DNA from: Burkholderiales bacterium
Lineage (GTDB): Bacteria > Pseudomonadota > Gammaproteobacteria > Burkholderiales > Burkholderiaceae_E
Reading direction: 5' to 3'
NCBI GenBank assembly: GCA_026399835.1
Contig: JAPLQE010000065.1
Location: 1 to 64,000 of the forward strand
DNA: 64,000 bases
Position numbers and translations under genes: made by a program. The notes under the pieces were generated by a model. That model saw only the letters and a program-made list of their open reading frames with translations, had not been told where the DNA came from and searched no databases. This document shows, piece after piece, positions 7,765 through 19,356 of this stretch (position 1 is the stretch's first letter; each line of letters starts with the position of its first letter).

Positions 7765-8478
7765 CTAGAGGACGCGGCCCCGCGCCGCCGTCCGATCGTC
7801 CGCGACCCGCAGCAGCGTGATCAGCTCGGAGGGGTGGGCGACGATCGCGTCCGCGCCCCAGGTGGGCGGCGGGCGGTCCTCGTCGCCGCAGTAGCCGTAG
7901 GCCGCCGCGATGGTGCGCATGCCCGCGGCGCGGCCCGCCTCGACATCGCGCAGGTCGTCGCCGACGTACACGCACAGGGCGGGATCGACCCCGGTCAGCC
8001 GGGCCGCATGCAGCAGCGGTTCGGGGTGCGGCTTGGCGAATGCCGTGGTGTCGCCGCCGATCGCGGTCGTCGAGCGCTCGAGCACGCCGAGCGCTGCGAG
8101 GATCGGTCGCACGTAGCGCTCGACCTTGTTGCTCACCACGCCCCAGCGCAGGCCGGCCCCGTCCAGCGCATCGAGCAGCGCCGGCACCCCGTCGAACAGT
8201 CGGGTGTGCACCACCATCGCGGCTTCGTAGCGCTCGAGGAACTCCACGCGCAGCGCCTCGAAGGCCGGATCCTCGCGCTGCACGCCGAGACCGCGGCCGA
8301 TCAGGCCGCGGGCACCCATCGATGCGAAGGGCCGCAGCGCATCGAGCGGCAGCGCCTCGAGTCCGCGCTCGATGCGCATGGCGTTGACCGGCGCCGCGAG
8401 GTCCGCGGCGGTGTCGGCGAGCGTGCCGTCGAGGTCGAAGAACACCGCGCCGTGCGGCGACTGCAGAGAGATCGTCAT
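7765..8478 (-). CDS. gph: Phosphoglycolate phosphatase
   Basis: A 237-residue HAD-superfamily phosphatase. Motif I is FFDLDGTLADT with the nucleophile near residue 15 and the acid/base Asp at 17; motif II is VVSNK; motif III/IV is AKPHPEPL then YVGDDLRDVEAGRAAGM. Gph removes 2-phosphoglycolate formed during repair of oxidised DNA ends. It starts 16 nt after the stop of ubiG, the usual ubiG-gph pairing in Burkholderiales, which supports the name over a generic HAD phosphatase. Confidence 0.9.
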   Translation of the reverse strand: MTISLQSPHGAVFFDLDGTLADTAADLAAPVNAMRIERGLEALPLDALRPFASMGARGLIGRGLGVQREDPAFEALRVEFLERYEAAMVVHTRLFDGVPALLDALDGAGLRWGVVSNKVERYVRPILAALGVLERSTTAIGGDTTAFAKPHPEPLLHAARLTGVDPALCVYVGDDLRDVEAGRAAGMRTIAAAYGYCGDEDRPPPTWGADAIVAHPSELITLLRVADDRTAARGRVL

Positions 8479-8494
8479 CGTGGTATCCGCCCGC

Positions 8495-9259
8495 TCAGGC
8501 CGGCCGGCGGAACGCGACCAGGTAGTTGACGCTGACGTCGCCGTCGACCAGCCGGTACTCGCGGGTCAGCGGGTTGTAGGTCAGCCCGATCATCGCCTGC
8601 TGCTCCAGCCCGGCCCGTCTCGCCGCGGTCACCAGCTCGGACGGGCGGATGAACTTGGCGAACTCGTGCGTGCCGCGCGGCAGCAGGTTCAGCACGTACT
8701 CGGCTCCGACGATGGCGAACAGGAAGGACTTCGGGTTGCGGTTGAGCGTGGACACGAACACCCAGCCGCCGGGCTTGGCCATCCGTGCGCAGGCGGCGAC
8801 GGTCGAGGCCGGATCGGGCACATGCTCGAGCATCTCCATGCAGGTGACGATGTCGAAGGCCTCCGGCGCGGCCTCGGCCATCGCCTCTGCAGAGGTCTTG
8901 CGATAGTCGACGTTCACCCCGGACTCGAGACCGTGCAGCTCGGCGACCTGCAGCGCCTTGTCCGCGAGGTCGATGCCGGTGACGCTCGCGCCCTGGCGCG
9001 CCATCGCCTCGGCGAGGATGCCACCGCCGCAGCCGACGTCGATCGCGCGTCGCCCGGCGAGCCCGCCCGCCAGGCGCTCGATCCAGCCGAGCCGCAGCGG
9101 GTTGATCGCGTGCAGTGGCCGGAACTCGGAGTTCGGATCCCACCAGCGCGCGGCGAGCGCCTGGAACTTGGCGATCTCGGCGGCATCCGCGTTCGGTGCG
9201 GACGCTTCGGCTTGGGCGGGGCGCGCGGACGCGGTCCCGGTGGCAGGTGTGGCGCTCAT
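8495..9259 (-). CDS. ubiG: Ubiquinone biosynthesis O-methyltransferase UbiG
   Basis: A 254-residue class I SAM methyltransferase that performs both O-methylations in ubiquinone synthesis. Visible signs are FQALAARWWDPNSEFRPLH near the start, the SAM-binding glycine loop IDVGCGGGILAEAMA, and the later DIVTCMEMLEHVPDP. The ATG at 9259 follows AAGGAAG at good spacing and gives the family length; a longer in-frame start lacks support. The first 30 residues are Ala-rich and unconserved. Confidence 0.95.
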   Translation of the reverse strand: MSATPATGTASARPAQAEASAPNADAAEIAKFQALAARWWDPNSEFRPLHAINPLRLGWIERLAGGLAGRRAIDVGCGGGILAEAMARQGASVTGIDLADKALQVAELHGLESGVNVDYRKTSAEAMAEAAPEAFDIVTCMEMLEHVPDPASTVAACARMAKPGGWVFVSTLNRNPKSFLFAIVGAEYVLNLLPRGTHEFAKFIRPSELVTAARRAGLEQQAMIGLTYNPLTREYRLVDGDVSVNYLVAFRRPA

Positions 9260-9349
9260 CGATGACTTCCTTGCAGGGACCGCCATTCTACGGAGCCGCC
9301 GCGCCCGCGCCGTGATGCCCCGACGGGCGTGTCCCACCCGACGGCTCGA

Positions 9350-9383
9350 CACAAAAGAAAACGCCCCGCGCGAGGCGGGGCGT
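9350..9383 (-). terminator. Rho-independent terminator after the OmpA-domain lipoprotein gene
   Basis: Stem arms at 9375-9383 and 9361-9369 (GCGGGGCGT with ACGCCCCGC, 9 bp, 5-nt loop). On the minus strand the stem is followed by TTTTCTTTTGT. It lies between the lipoprotein gene stop (9429) and ubiG, so ubiG probably relies on its own promoter. Confidence 0.85.
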
Positions 9384-9428
9384 CCGGAGCGCGGGACCCG
9401 AGGGTCCCGCCGATCGCGGTGGTCCGTG

Positions 9429-10145
9429 TTACTTGATCGGACGGGTACCGACGACCTCGATCTCCACACGACGGTTCTTCGCGCGGCCTTCCGTGGTCTT
9501 GTTGTCGGCGACGGGCTGCTTCTCGCCCTTGCCTTCGGTGTAGACCCGGTTGGCTTCGATGCCCTTGCTCACCATGTAGGCCTTGACGGCCTCGGCACGA
9601 CGCAGCGAGAGCTTCTGGTTGTAGGCATCGGAACCCACGGAGTCGGTGTGACCCACGGCGATGATCACTTCCAGCGTGATGTTCTTGATCTTCGAGGTCA
9701 GGTCATCCAGCTTCGCCTTGCCTTCCGGCTTCAGCACGGCCTTGTCGAAGTCGAAGAACGTGTCGGCGGCGAACGTCACCTTCTCGCTGGTCGGCTTCGG
9801 AGGCGCCGGCGGCGGGGGAGGCGGGGGCGGCGGCGGCACGACTGCCGGCGGCGGGGGCGGCGGAGGCGGCGGCGGGGGCGGCGGCGGCGGGGGTTTCGGG
9901 ATCAGATCCTGATTGCACCCCGTTTGCGCGTTGGACGGATCCCAGAACGGCGTACGGACGCACAGACCGAACGGGCTGTTCGGGTCCGAGAACGGCGAGG
10001 TCACGACACCGCCGTCCGGGCTTTGCACGTAACCGTACTGGTTCGCCTTCGCGACAACTTGACGCGGCGCGCTGGCCCCGCCCGTCGCGCAGGCGGCCAG
10101 CAGCGCGGTCGCTGCAAGAGCCCCCAACTTGACCGATTTCTTCAT
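9429..10145 (-). CDS. OmpA-domain lipoprotein with long polyproline linker
   Basis: A 238-residue outer-membrane lipoprotein. A signal peptide ends in the lipobox LAAC (Cys19). Residues 20-80 are unconserved. A linker follows with 16 consecutive prolines, AVV, then 10 more prolines. The C-terminal OmpA/Pal domain (about 120-235) has TFFDFDKAVLKPEGKAKL and NRRVEIEV, the peptidoglycan-binding core. The domain tethers the outer membrane to the cell wall in known proteins. The ATG at 10145 follows GAGAGGAG. The neighbouring ubiG and gph match the betaproteobacterial ompA-ubiG-gph order, but no beta-barrel is present, so I do not use the name ompA. Confidence 0.9.
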   Translation of the reverse strand: MKKSVKLGALAATALLAACATGGASAPRQVVAKANQYGYVQSPDGGVVTSPFSDPNSPFGLCVRTPFWDPSNAQTGCNQDLIPKPPPPPPPPPPPPPPPPAVVPPPPPPPPPPAPPKPTSEKVTFAADTFFDFDKAVLKPEGKAKLDDLTSKIKNITLEVIIAVGHTDSVGSDAYNQKLSLRRAEAVKAYMVSKGIEANRVYTEGKGEKQPVADNKTTEGRAKNRRVEIEVVGTRPIK

Positions 10146-10319
10146 GTTTCTCCTCTCGGTGAGATGACTCACATCAGAAAAATCAACGCCTTGCGACGCC
10201 TGCGGAGCAGTGTAGCGGAGCCACCCCCCACGGCAAAGCGTCCCTGACCCCGCCTGGTCACCAGAACACTCGCGGTTCCAAGGCAAATTGGCTGTCCGAG
10301 CACCGCGAAGATGCGAGCA

Positions 10320-11720
10320 TCAGGCGGCTTCCGGCACGATTTTGCCCAAGCGATTGTGCCACACGGCATACCGCCCAAGGACCTCCGATACGGTGCATAA
10401 CGCCCGTTCGTCGATCATCTGTCGCCTTGCAACAACAGGCTGACCAGCAACCCACACGTCGGTCACGTGTTCCCGTCCGGCGGAGAACATCAGTTGCGAC
10501 ACCGGATCGTGAATCGGTTGCAGGTCGGCGTCAGAGAGGTCGATCGCCACGAGATCCGCCCACTTGCCGGGCGCGATGCTGCCGATCTCGTCACCGAGCC
10601 CGAGCGCGCGCGCCCCGCCCAGGGTCGCGGCCTGCAGCGCGCGGTGGGCGCCGAAGGCCGCCGCGTCGCCGCTCGCGCCCTTGGCCAGCAGCGATGCGGT
10701 CCGGGCCTCGAGCAGCAGGTCGAGCCGGTTGTTGCTCGCCGAGCCGTCGGTGCCGATGCCGAGGTTCACGCCCGCCTCGAGCAGCCGCGCGACCGGCGCG
10801 ATGCCGCTGCCGAGTTTCAGGTTCGAGTGGGGGCAGTGCGCGACCGAGGCGCCGTGCGTCGCCAGAAGCCGGATCTCGGCATCCGACAGGTGCACCGCGT
10901 GCACGGCGATCAGGTCCGGTCCGAGCAGCCCGAGCCGCGCCAGCCGCTCGAGCGGGCGCACGCCGTGGCGGGCCTCGTGCTCGACGACCTCGCGTGCCGT
11001 CTCGTGCACGTGCACATGGACGGGCAGCTGCAGCTCCGCCGAGAGCTTCGCGATCTCCCGGAACGCATCGTCGGACACCGTGTACGGCGCGTGCGGGGCG
11101 AGCGTGAACCCGATGGTCGGCTCATGGCGCATGGCGTCGCGCAGGCGCAGCCCCCGGGCCAGGTAGTCGGCCGGGCCGCTCCCGTAGGCGCTCGGGAAGT
11201 CGATGACGATGATCCCGACCCGGGCCCGCATCCCCATCGACAGCGCCGCCCGGGCGGTGGCCTCGGGAAAGAAGTACATGTCGTTGAAGGTGGTGATGCC
11301 GCCGCGCAGCATCTCGCGGCAGGCGAGCACCGTGCCGTCGTGGACGAAGGCGTCCGACACCAGCCCGGCCTCGAGCGGCCAGATGCGCTCGTTCAGCCAG
11401 CGCTCGAGCGGCAGGTCGTCCGCCGCCCCGCGCAGCAGGCTCATCGCGGCATGGCTGTGCAGGTTGACCAGGCCCGGGATCAGCAGGTGTCCGGGCAGGT
11501 GCAGGGCCTCGGCGTCCGGATGCAGGCGCACGGCCTCGGCGGCCGGCAGCACCGACTCGATCCGTCCGTCCCGGATCACGACCGCATGGTCGGTCAGCAC
11601 GACCGTGTCCGGCTCGACCGGGGCGATCCAGCGGGGCAGGATCAGCTGGGGGGGCGAGCCCGCCCGCGGCGGCGCGGCGGAAGGTTCGGACGAGGCGGGC
11701 GGTGCGCTGGGGTCGGGCAT
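10320..11720 (-). CDS. Amidohydrolase of the TRZ/ATZ (MtaD/SsnA-like) family
   Basis: A 466-residue metal-dependent hydrolase. The metal ligands are visible: LHSHAAM (H-x-H), the HVHVHE strand, [10 protein letters not shown], and GTDGSASNN. Closest function by motif is the deamination of S-adenosylhomocysteine, 5'-methylthioadenosine or guanine-like bases, but chlorohydrolases share these motifs. The first 25 residues are Pro/Ala/Ser-rich and may not be translated. It is divergent from gyrA with a 133-nt gap. A gene of this family near ubiG is common in Burkholderiales. Confidence 0.87.
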   Translation of the reverse strand: MPDPSAPPASSEPSAAPPRAGSPPQLILPRWIAPVEPDTVVLTDHAVVIRDGRIESVLPAAEAVRLHPDAEALHLPGHLLIPGLVNLHSHAAMSLLRGAADDLPLERWLNERIWPLEAGLVSDAFVHDGTVLACREMLRGGITTFNDMYFFPEATARAALSMGMRARVGIIVIDFPSAYGSGPADYLARGLRLRDAMRHEPTIGFTLAPHAPYTVSDDAFREIAKLSAELQLPVHVHVHETAREVVEHEARHGVRPLERLARLGLLGPDLIAVHAVHLSDAEIRLLATHGASVAHCPHSNLKLGSGIAPVARLLEAGVNLGIGTDGSASNNRLDLLLEARTASLLAKGASGDAAAFGAHRALQAATLGGARALGLGDEIGSIAPGKWADLVAIDLSDADLQPIHDPVSQLMFSAGREHVTDVWVAGQPVVARRQMIDERALCTVSEVLGRYAVWHNRLGKIVPEAA

Positions 11721-11853
11721 CTCGGGCTCGGCGACGCGCCCCGGGCCCCTGCGGCACGGCCACGGACGCTCCGGAAACGACCCGGCGGATTAAAGCACAT
11801 CCGGAATGGTTTAAAATTCAAAGGTTTATCCGATCCGCCGCTGCGCGCACCCC

Positions 11854-14522
<2,669 letters not shown>

Positions 14523-14526
<4 letters not shown>

Positions 14527-15638
14527 CCCGCCGGGTCTTCAATTTCTCGGCCGGTCCGGCGGTGCTGCCGGAACCGGTGCTGCGCCAGGCCGCCGCGGAG
14601 ATGCTCGACTGGCAGGGCACCGGCATGTCCGTGATGGAGATGAGCCATCGCGGCCGCGAGTTCATGTCGATCCACGCGCGTGCGCTGGCCGACCTGCGCG
14701 AGCTGATGGCGATCCCGCCCGAGTACAAGGTGCTGTTCCTGCAGGGCGGCGGGCTCGGCGAGAACGCGATCGTGCCGATGAACCTGATGGGCCCCAAAGG
14801 CCTGGCGGACATCGTCGTGACCGGGCAGTGGTCGGCGAAGTCGGCGAAGGAGGCGGCGCGCTACGGCCGCGTCAACGTCGTGGCCGATGCGGCCCGCGCC
14901 GGCCGCGGCTACACCTTCGTGCCGCCGCAGTCCGAGTGGGCGCTCTCGAAGGATGCGTCCTACCTGCATGTGTGCACCAACGAGACCATCGACGGCGTCG
15001 AGTTCGACGGCCCGCCCGCGCAGGGCGACGGCCCGGGCGAGGTGCCCGCGGGCGTGCCGATCGTCGCCGACGTGTCCTCGCACATCCTGTCGCGCGCGAT
15101 CGACGTGAGCCGCTACGGCTGCCTGTTCGGCGGCGCGCAGAAGAACATCGGGCCGGCGGGCCTGACGCTGGTGATCATTCGCGAGGACCTGCTCGGCCAT
15201 GCGCACCCGATGACGCCGAGCGTCTTCGACTACAAGCTCGTCGCCGACAACGACTCGATGTACAACACCCCGCCCACCTACGCGATCTACCTGTCCGGCC
15301 TGGTCTTCCAGTGGCTGCGTGCGCAGGGCGGTGTGGCCGGCATCGAGGCGCGCAACGTCGAGAAGGCGGCGCTGCTGTACGGCGCGATCGATGCGAGCGG
15401 CCTCTTCGAGAACCGTGTCGAGCGGCGCTGGCGTTCGCGGATGAACGTGCCCTTCTTCCTGAAGGACGAACGGCTCAACGACGCCTTCCTCGCGGGCGCC
15501 AAGGACGCGGGCCTCGAGCAGCTCAAGGGTCACCGGTCGGTGGGCGGGATGCGTGCCTCGATCTACAACGCGATGCCCGTGGAGGGCGTGCGCGCGCTGG
15601 TCGGCTACATGCAGGATTTCGAACGCCGGCACGGCTGA
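14523..15638 (+). CDS. serC: Phosphoserine aminotransferase
   Basis: A 371-residue PLP enzyme that makes phosphoserine and also serves pyridoxine synthesis. It begins [20 protein letters not shown]. The PLP lysine is K207 in [13 protein letters not shown], and STxSHG-like signals are visible as [10 protein letters not shown]. The GTG start overlaps the gyrA stop (GTGA), so translation is probably coupled. gyrA-serC-pheA is the standard betaproteobacterial order. Confidence 0.95.
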
Positions 15639-15729
15639 GCGCGGCCCGGCGCGCGCCGATCGCGGGTAGCATCGCGGTTCGGTCGCGCCCGGGTGGCGCA
15701 CCGCCCGACGACCCTTTCACGACGTATCC

Positions 15730-16827
15730 ATGAGCGACCGACTGAGCGAGCTGAGGACCCTGATCGACGACGTCGATCACCGGCTGCTGGCGCTGCTCGG
15801 CGAGCGCGGCCGCCTGGTGCTCGAGGTCGGCGAGTTCAAGCATGCCGAGAACGCACCGGTGCTGCGGCCCGAGCGCGAGGCGCAGATCCTGCGGCGGCTG
15901 GCCGCGAACAATCCCGGCCCGCTCGCTGCCGGCGCGATCGCCGCGATCTGGCGCGAGGTGATCTCGGCCTGTCGCGAGCTGGAGCGACGCCTTCGCGTCG
16001 GCTACCTCGGCCCGGTGGGCACGTTCTCCGAGCAGGCGGTGTTCGCGCAGTTCGGCCATGGGGTCGACGCGGTGCCGTGCGCGAGCATCGACGAGGTGTT
16101 CCGCGCGGCCGAGGCCGGCACGGTCGACTTCGGCGTGGTACCGGTGGAGAACTCGACCGAGGGCGCGGTCAACCGCAGCCTCGACCTGTTCCTGCAGTCG
16201 CCGCTGCGTGTCTGCGGCGAGGTCTCGATCCCGATCAAGCACAACCTGCTCACCGCATCGGGCTCGATGGACGGCGTGACCCGGATCTGCGCGCATGCGC
16301 AGGCGCTCGCGCAGTGCACGGGATGGCTGAACCGCAACCATCCGTCGCTCGAGCGAGTACCCGTATCGAGCAACGCCGAGGGCGCGCGGCTCGCCGCCAT
16401 CGAGCCGCATACCGCGGGCATCGCCGGCGACGGCGTGCTCGGCCGCTACGAGGTGCGCGTCGTCGCCGAGGCGATCCAGGACGACCCGCTGAACCGCACC
16501 CGCTTCGCCGTCGTCGGCCAGCATGTCTGCGGCGTCTCGGGCGAGGACCAGACCTCGCTGATCCTGTCGGTGGCCGACCGGGCCGGCGCCGTCCACGCGC
16601 TGATCGAGCCGCTCGCGCGCCACGGCGTGTCGATGAAGCGCTTCGAGTCGCGCCCGGCCCGCCAGGGCGGCTGGCAGTACTACTTCTACATCGACCTGCT
16701 CGGCCACGAGCAGGACCCGCAGGTCGCCGCCGCGCTCGCCGAGATCCGTGCGCATGCCGCGTTCTTCAAGTCGCTGGGCTCCTACCCGCGCGAGGTCGCG
16801 CTGTCGCGCGCCGCGGCGCGGCCCTGA
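15730..16827 (+). CDS. pheA: Bifunctional chorismate mutase / prephenate dehydratase
   Basis: A 365-residue P-protein for phenylalanine synthesis. It has an AroQ chorismate mutase helix bundle (about residues 1-90, LSELRTLIDDVDHRLLALLG), a prephenate dehydratase domain (about 95-275, VGYLGPVGTFSEQA and VPVENSTEGAVN), and a C-terminal ACT domain (about 285-360) with the phenylalanine-binding KRFESRPARQG. The end product normally inhibits the enzyme through this ACT domain. A -10-like TAGCAT at 15667-15672 suggests an internal promoter in the 91-nt gap after serC. Confidence 0.96.
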   Translation: MSDRLSELRTLIDDVDHRLLALLGERGRLVLEVGEFKHAENAPVLRPEREAQILRRLAANNPGPLAAGAIAAIWREVISACRELERRLRVGYLGPVGTFSEQAVFAQFGHGVDAVPCASIDEVFRAAEAGTVDFGVVPVENSTEGAVNRSLDLFLQSPLRVCGEVSIPIKHNLLTASGSMDGVTRICAHAQALAQCTGWLNRNHPSLERVPVSSNAEGARLAAIEPHTAGIAGDGVLGRYEVRVVAEAIQDDPLNRTRFAVVGQHVCGVSGEDQTSLILSVADRAGAVHALIEPLARHGVSMKRFESRPARQGGWQYYFYIDLLGHEQDPQVAAALAEIRAHAAFFKSLGSYPREVALSRAAARP

Positions 16828-16866
16828 GCGCGCGACGCACCTTCCCACGCCACGAGCAGCACATCC

Positions 16867-17979
16867 ATGAGCCCGTCCGCTCCCGCCGAACTCGCCCCCG
16901 CCCACGTCCGCGCGATCGCCCCCTACCAGGCGGGCAAGCCGATCTCCGAGGTCGCGCGCGAATACGGGCTCGACGAGGCGAAGATCGTCAAGCTCGCGTC
17001 GAACGAGAACCCGCTCGGCATGCCCGAGTCGGCGCGCGCCGCGATGATGGCCGTCGCAGCCGAGCTCGGCCGCTACCCGGATGCGAACGGCTTCGAGCTC
17101 AAGGCCGCGCTGTCGAAGCGCCTCGAGGTGCCGCAGGACTGGCTGACGCTGGGCAACGGCTCGAACGACATCCTCGAGCTGGTTGCGCACGCGCTGCTGC
17201 AGTCGGGTAGCTCGGCGGTCTATTCGCAGTACTCGTTCGCGGTGTACGCCCTGGCCACGCAGGAGACCGGCGCGCGCGCGATCGTCGTGCCGGCGCGTGA
17301 CCACGGCCACGACCTCGCCGCGATGCGCGCCGCGATCGCCCCCGACACGCGGATCGTGTTCATCGCGAATCCCAACAACCCGACCGGCACCTTCCTGCCC
17401 GCGGCCGAGGTCGAGGCCTTTCTCGCGTCGGTGCCGCCGCAGGTCGTGGTGGTGCTCGACGAGGCGTACAACGAGTACCTCGAGCCGGCGCTGCGCTTCG
17501 ATGCGGTGGCCTGGGTCCGGCGCTTCCCGAACCTCGTGCTCTCGCGCACGTTCTCGAAGGCCTACGGCCTGGCGGGCCTGCGCGTGGGCTACGCGGTGGC
17601 GCAGCCGGCGATGACCGACCTGCTCAACCGCGTGCGCCAGCCGTTCAACGTCAACTCGCTCGCGCAGGCGGCAGCGGTCGCGGCGCTCGGCGACACCGCC
17701 TTCCTCGAGCGCAGCCGCGCGCTGAACGCCGAGGGCGTGGCGCGCCTGCAGTCGGCCTTCGACGCGCTCGGCCTGCCGTACGTGAAGTCCTTCGGCAACT
17801 TCGTGCTGGTGAAGGTCGGTGACGCGGCCGGTATCAACCAGGCACTGCTGCGGGCCGGCGTGATCGTGCGGCCGGTGGGCAACTACGGGCTGCCGGAGTG
17901 GCTGCGCATCAGCGTCGGCCTGCCCGCCGAGAACGAGGCCTTTCTGGTGGCGCTGCGCGTCGCGCTCGGCCGCGCGTGA
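16867..17979 (+). CDS. hisC: Histidinol-phosphate aminotransferase
   Basis: A 370-residue class I/II PLP aminotransferase. It shows KLASNENPLG at the N terminus, FIANPNNPTGTF, VVLDEAYNEY, and the PLP lysine in SRTFSKAYGLAGLRVGY. HisC-type enzymes in aromatic operons often also transaminate prephenate or phenylpyruvate, which would explain its place between pheA and tyrA (inference). The stop overlaps the tyrA start by 4 nt. Confidence 0.94.
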   Translation: MSPSAPAELAPAHVRAIAPYQAGKPISEVAREYGLDEAKIVKLASNENPLGMPESARAAMMAVAAELGRYPDANGFELKAALSKRLEVPQDWLTLGNGSNDILELVAHALLQSGSSAVYSQYSFAVYALATQETGARAIVVPARDHGHDLAAMRAAIAPDTRIVFIANPNNPTGTFLPAAEVEAFLASVPPQVVVVLDEAYNEYLEPALRFDAVAWVRRFPNLVLSRTFSKAYGLAGLRVGYAVAQPAMTDLLNRVRQPFNVNSLAQAAAVAALGDTAFLERSRALNAEGVARLQSAFDALGLPYVKSFGNFVLVKVGDAAGINQALLRAGVIVRPVGNYGLPEWLRISVGLPAENEAFLVALRVALGRA

Positions 17980-18833
17980 CGCCGTTCCAGAAGGTCGCCA
18001 TCGTCGGCACCGGCGCGGTCGGTGCCTCGGTCAGCGGCGGCCTGCGGGCCCGAGGGCTCGCGACCGAGGTCTGGGGCCTCGATCCTGCGAACGCGGAGGC
18101 GGCCCGCGCGGCGGGTGCGATCGACCGCGTCGCGGCGAGCCTCGCCGAAGCGCTCGACGGTGCCGCGCTCGTGGTGCTCGCGGCACCGGTGCCGGTGAAC
18201 CGTTCGATGCTCGCCGACGGCACGCTGCGCGAGGCGCTCGGGCCCCGCGCTGTGCTCACCGACGTCTCGAGCACCAAGGCGAGCGTGGTGGGCGCCGCCC
18301 GCGCCGGCCTGGGGGCGCGCCTCGGCCGCTTCGTCGCCTCGCACCCGATCGCGGGTTCCGACCGTGCCGGGCCCGCTGCGGCGCGCGCCGACCTGATCGC
18401 GGGCGCGCACGTCATCGTCTGCCCCACCGACGACTGCGATGCCGATGCGCTCGCCACCGTCGAATCGACCTGGGCCGCACTCGGCGGGCGGGTCGCGCGG
18501 ATGGATGCCGCCCATCACGACCGGCTGTTCGCCGAGGTCTCGCACTGGCCGCACGCGGTGGCCTTCGCGCTGGCGGCCTCGGTCGGCTGCGGCCCGCTCG
18601 CCGACGACGCGCGCCGCTTCCATGGGGCCGGGCTGCGCGACACCACGCGCGTGGGCGGATCGCCGCCCGACCTGTGGGCGGGCATCCTGCTCGACAACCG
18701 GGAGGCGTCGCTGGCGGCCGCTGCAGCCTTCCGGGTGGAACTGGACCGGATCGAGCAGGCACTCGCCGCCGGCGACCGGGCCGCGCTCATGGCCGCGCTC
18801 GCGCGCGGCGCGGACTGGCGCACCACGCTCTAG
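17976..18833 (+). CDS. tyrA: Prephenate dehydrogenase family protein
   Basis: A 285-residue TyrA-type enzyme that oxidatively decarboxylates prephenate (or arogenate) for tyrosine. The NAD(P) loop is VGTGAVGASVSGGL, followed by LTDVSSTKASVV and the substrate-site SHPIAGSDRAGP. GTG at 17976 overlaps the hisC stop and fits the family N terminus (FQKVAIVGTG); an in-frame start at 17898 would lie inside hisC. No aroA or cmk follows, unlike Burkholderia and Ralstonia. Confidence 0.92.
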   Translation: MTPFQKVAIVGTGAVGASVSGGLRARGLATEVWGLDPANAEAARAAGAIDRVAASLAEALDGAALVVLAAPVPVNRSMLADGTLREALGPRAVLTDVSSTKASVVGAARAGLGARLGRFVASHPIAGSDRAGPAAARADLIAGAHVIVCPTDDCDADALATVESTWAALGGRVARMDAAHHDRLFAEVSHWPHAVAFALAASVGCGPLADDARRFHGAGLRDTTRVGGSPPDLWAGILLDNREASLAAAAAFRVELDRIEQALAAGDRAALMAALARGADWRTTL

Positions 18834-18864
18834 GTCGTTGCGGGTGTGTGCAGCGGGCGGGCCC

Positions 18865-19356
18865 TCAGCCCGCCATCCGCGACCGGATCGCCTCGATGCG
18901 CTCGCGGTTCACGCCGAAGTCGCGGCGCCCGAGCCGCGAGGCCGAGCGCACATGGATCACCGCCGTGGGCTCGTCGAACAGGAACTCGACGTCATCGACG
19001 AAGCGCAGCCATCGCGTGGTGAACTCGAAGTACAGGTAGCCCGGACGCTCGTCGACGACGGCCGCGCCCGGCATCGCGGCGACCACGCCGCGCAGCCGCG
19101 CGAACGCGGCCTTCGGGTCGGGTCCGGCGGCGATCGGCGCGATGCGGTGGTACTCGGTGGTCGCGAAGCTGGACACCGCGTTGGACAGGTCCTCGCGCAC
19201 CGGGCGCAGCCGGCCGTCGACCGGCCCGCGCTGCGCCGGTCGCGTACCCGACAGCAGCCCGCCGCAGGCCGCCAGCGGCCCCGCCGCCCCGATCACCAGC
19301 GCACCGAGCGCGAGGCGGCGCCCGGTGAGGCGCCCGGGGCGCCGCGCGAAGATCAT
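18865..19356 (-). CDS. DUF1499 family lipoprotein
   Basis: A 163-residue protein with an N-terminal signal sequence ending LAACGG (probable lipobox cysteine near residue 31). The DUF1499 core includes DLSNAVSSFATTEYHRI, then YLYFEFTTRWLRFVDDVEFLF and SASRLGRRDFGVNRERIEAIR. The family has no established biochemical role. Its ATG overlaps the stop of the upstream dehydrogenase gene (ATGA), indicating coupled translation. It is convergent with tyrA. Confidence 0.82.
   Translation of the reverse strand: MIFARRPGRLTGRRLALGALVIGAAGPLAACGGLLSGTRPAQRGPVDGRLRPVREDLSNAVSSFATTEYHRIAPIAAGPDPKAAFARLRGVVAAMPGAAVVDERPGYLYFEFTTRWLRFVDDVEFLFDEPTAVIHVRSASRLGRRDFGVNRERIEAIRSRMAG

Noticed and set aside
4056-7820. 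A 1254-codon open frame on the plus strand opposite the DUF748 gene
   Set aside because: It is an antisense frame kept open by high G+C; its translation is Arg/Gly/Ala-rich without any domain, while the minus-strand frame has DUF748 features.
9661-9912. A Gly-rich plus-strand frame
   Set aside because: It is the complement of the polyproline tract of the lipoprotein gene.
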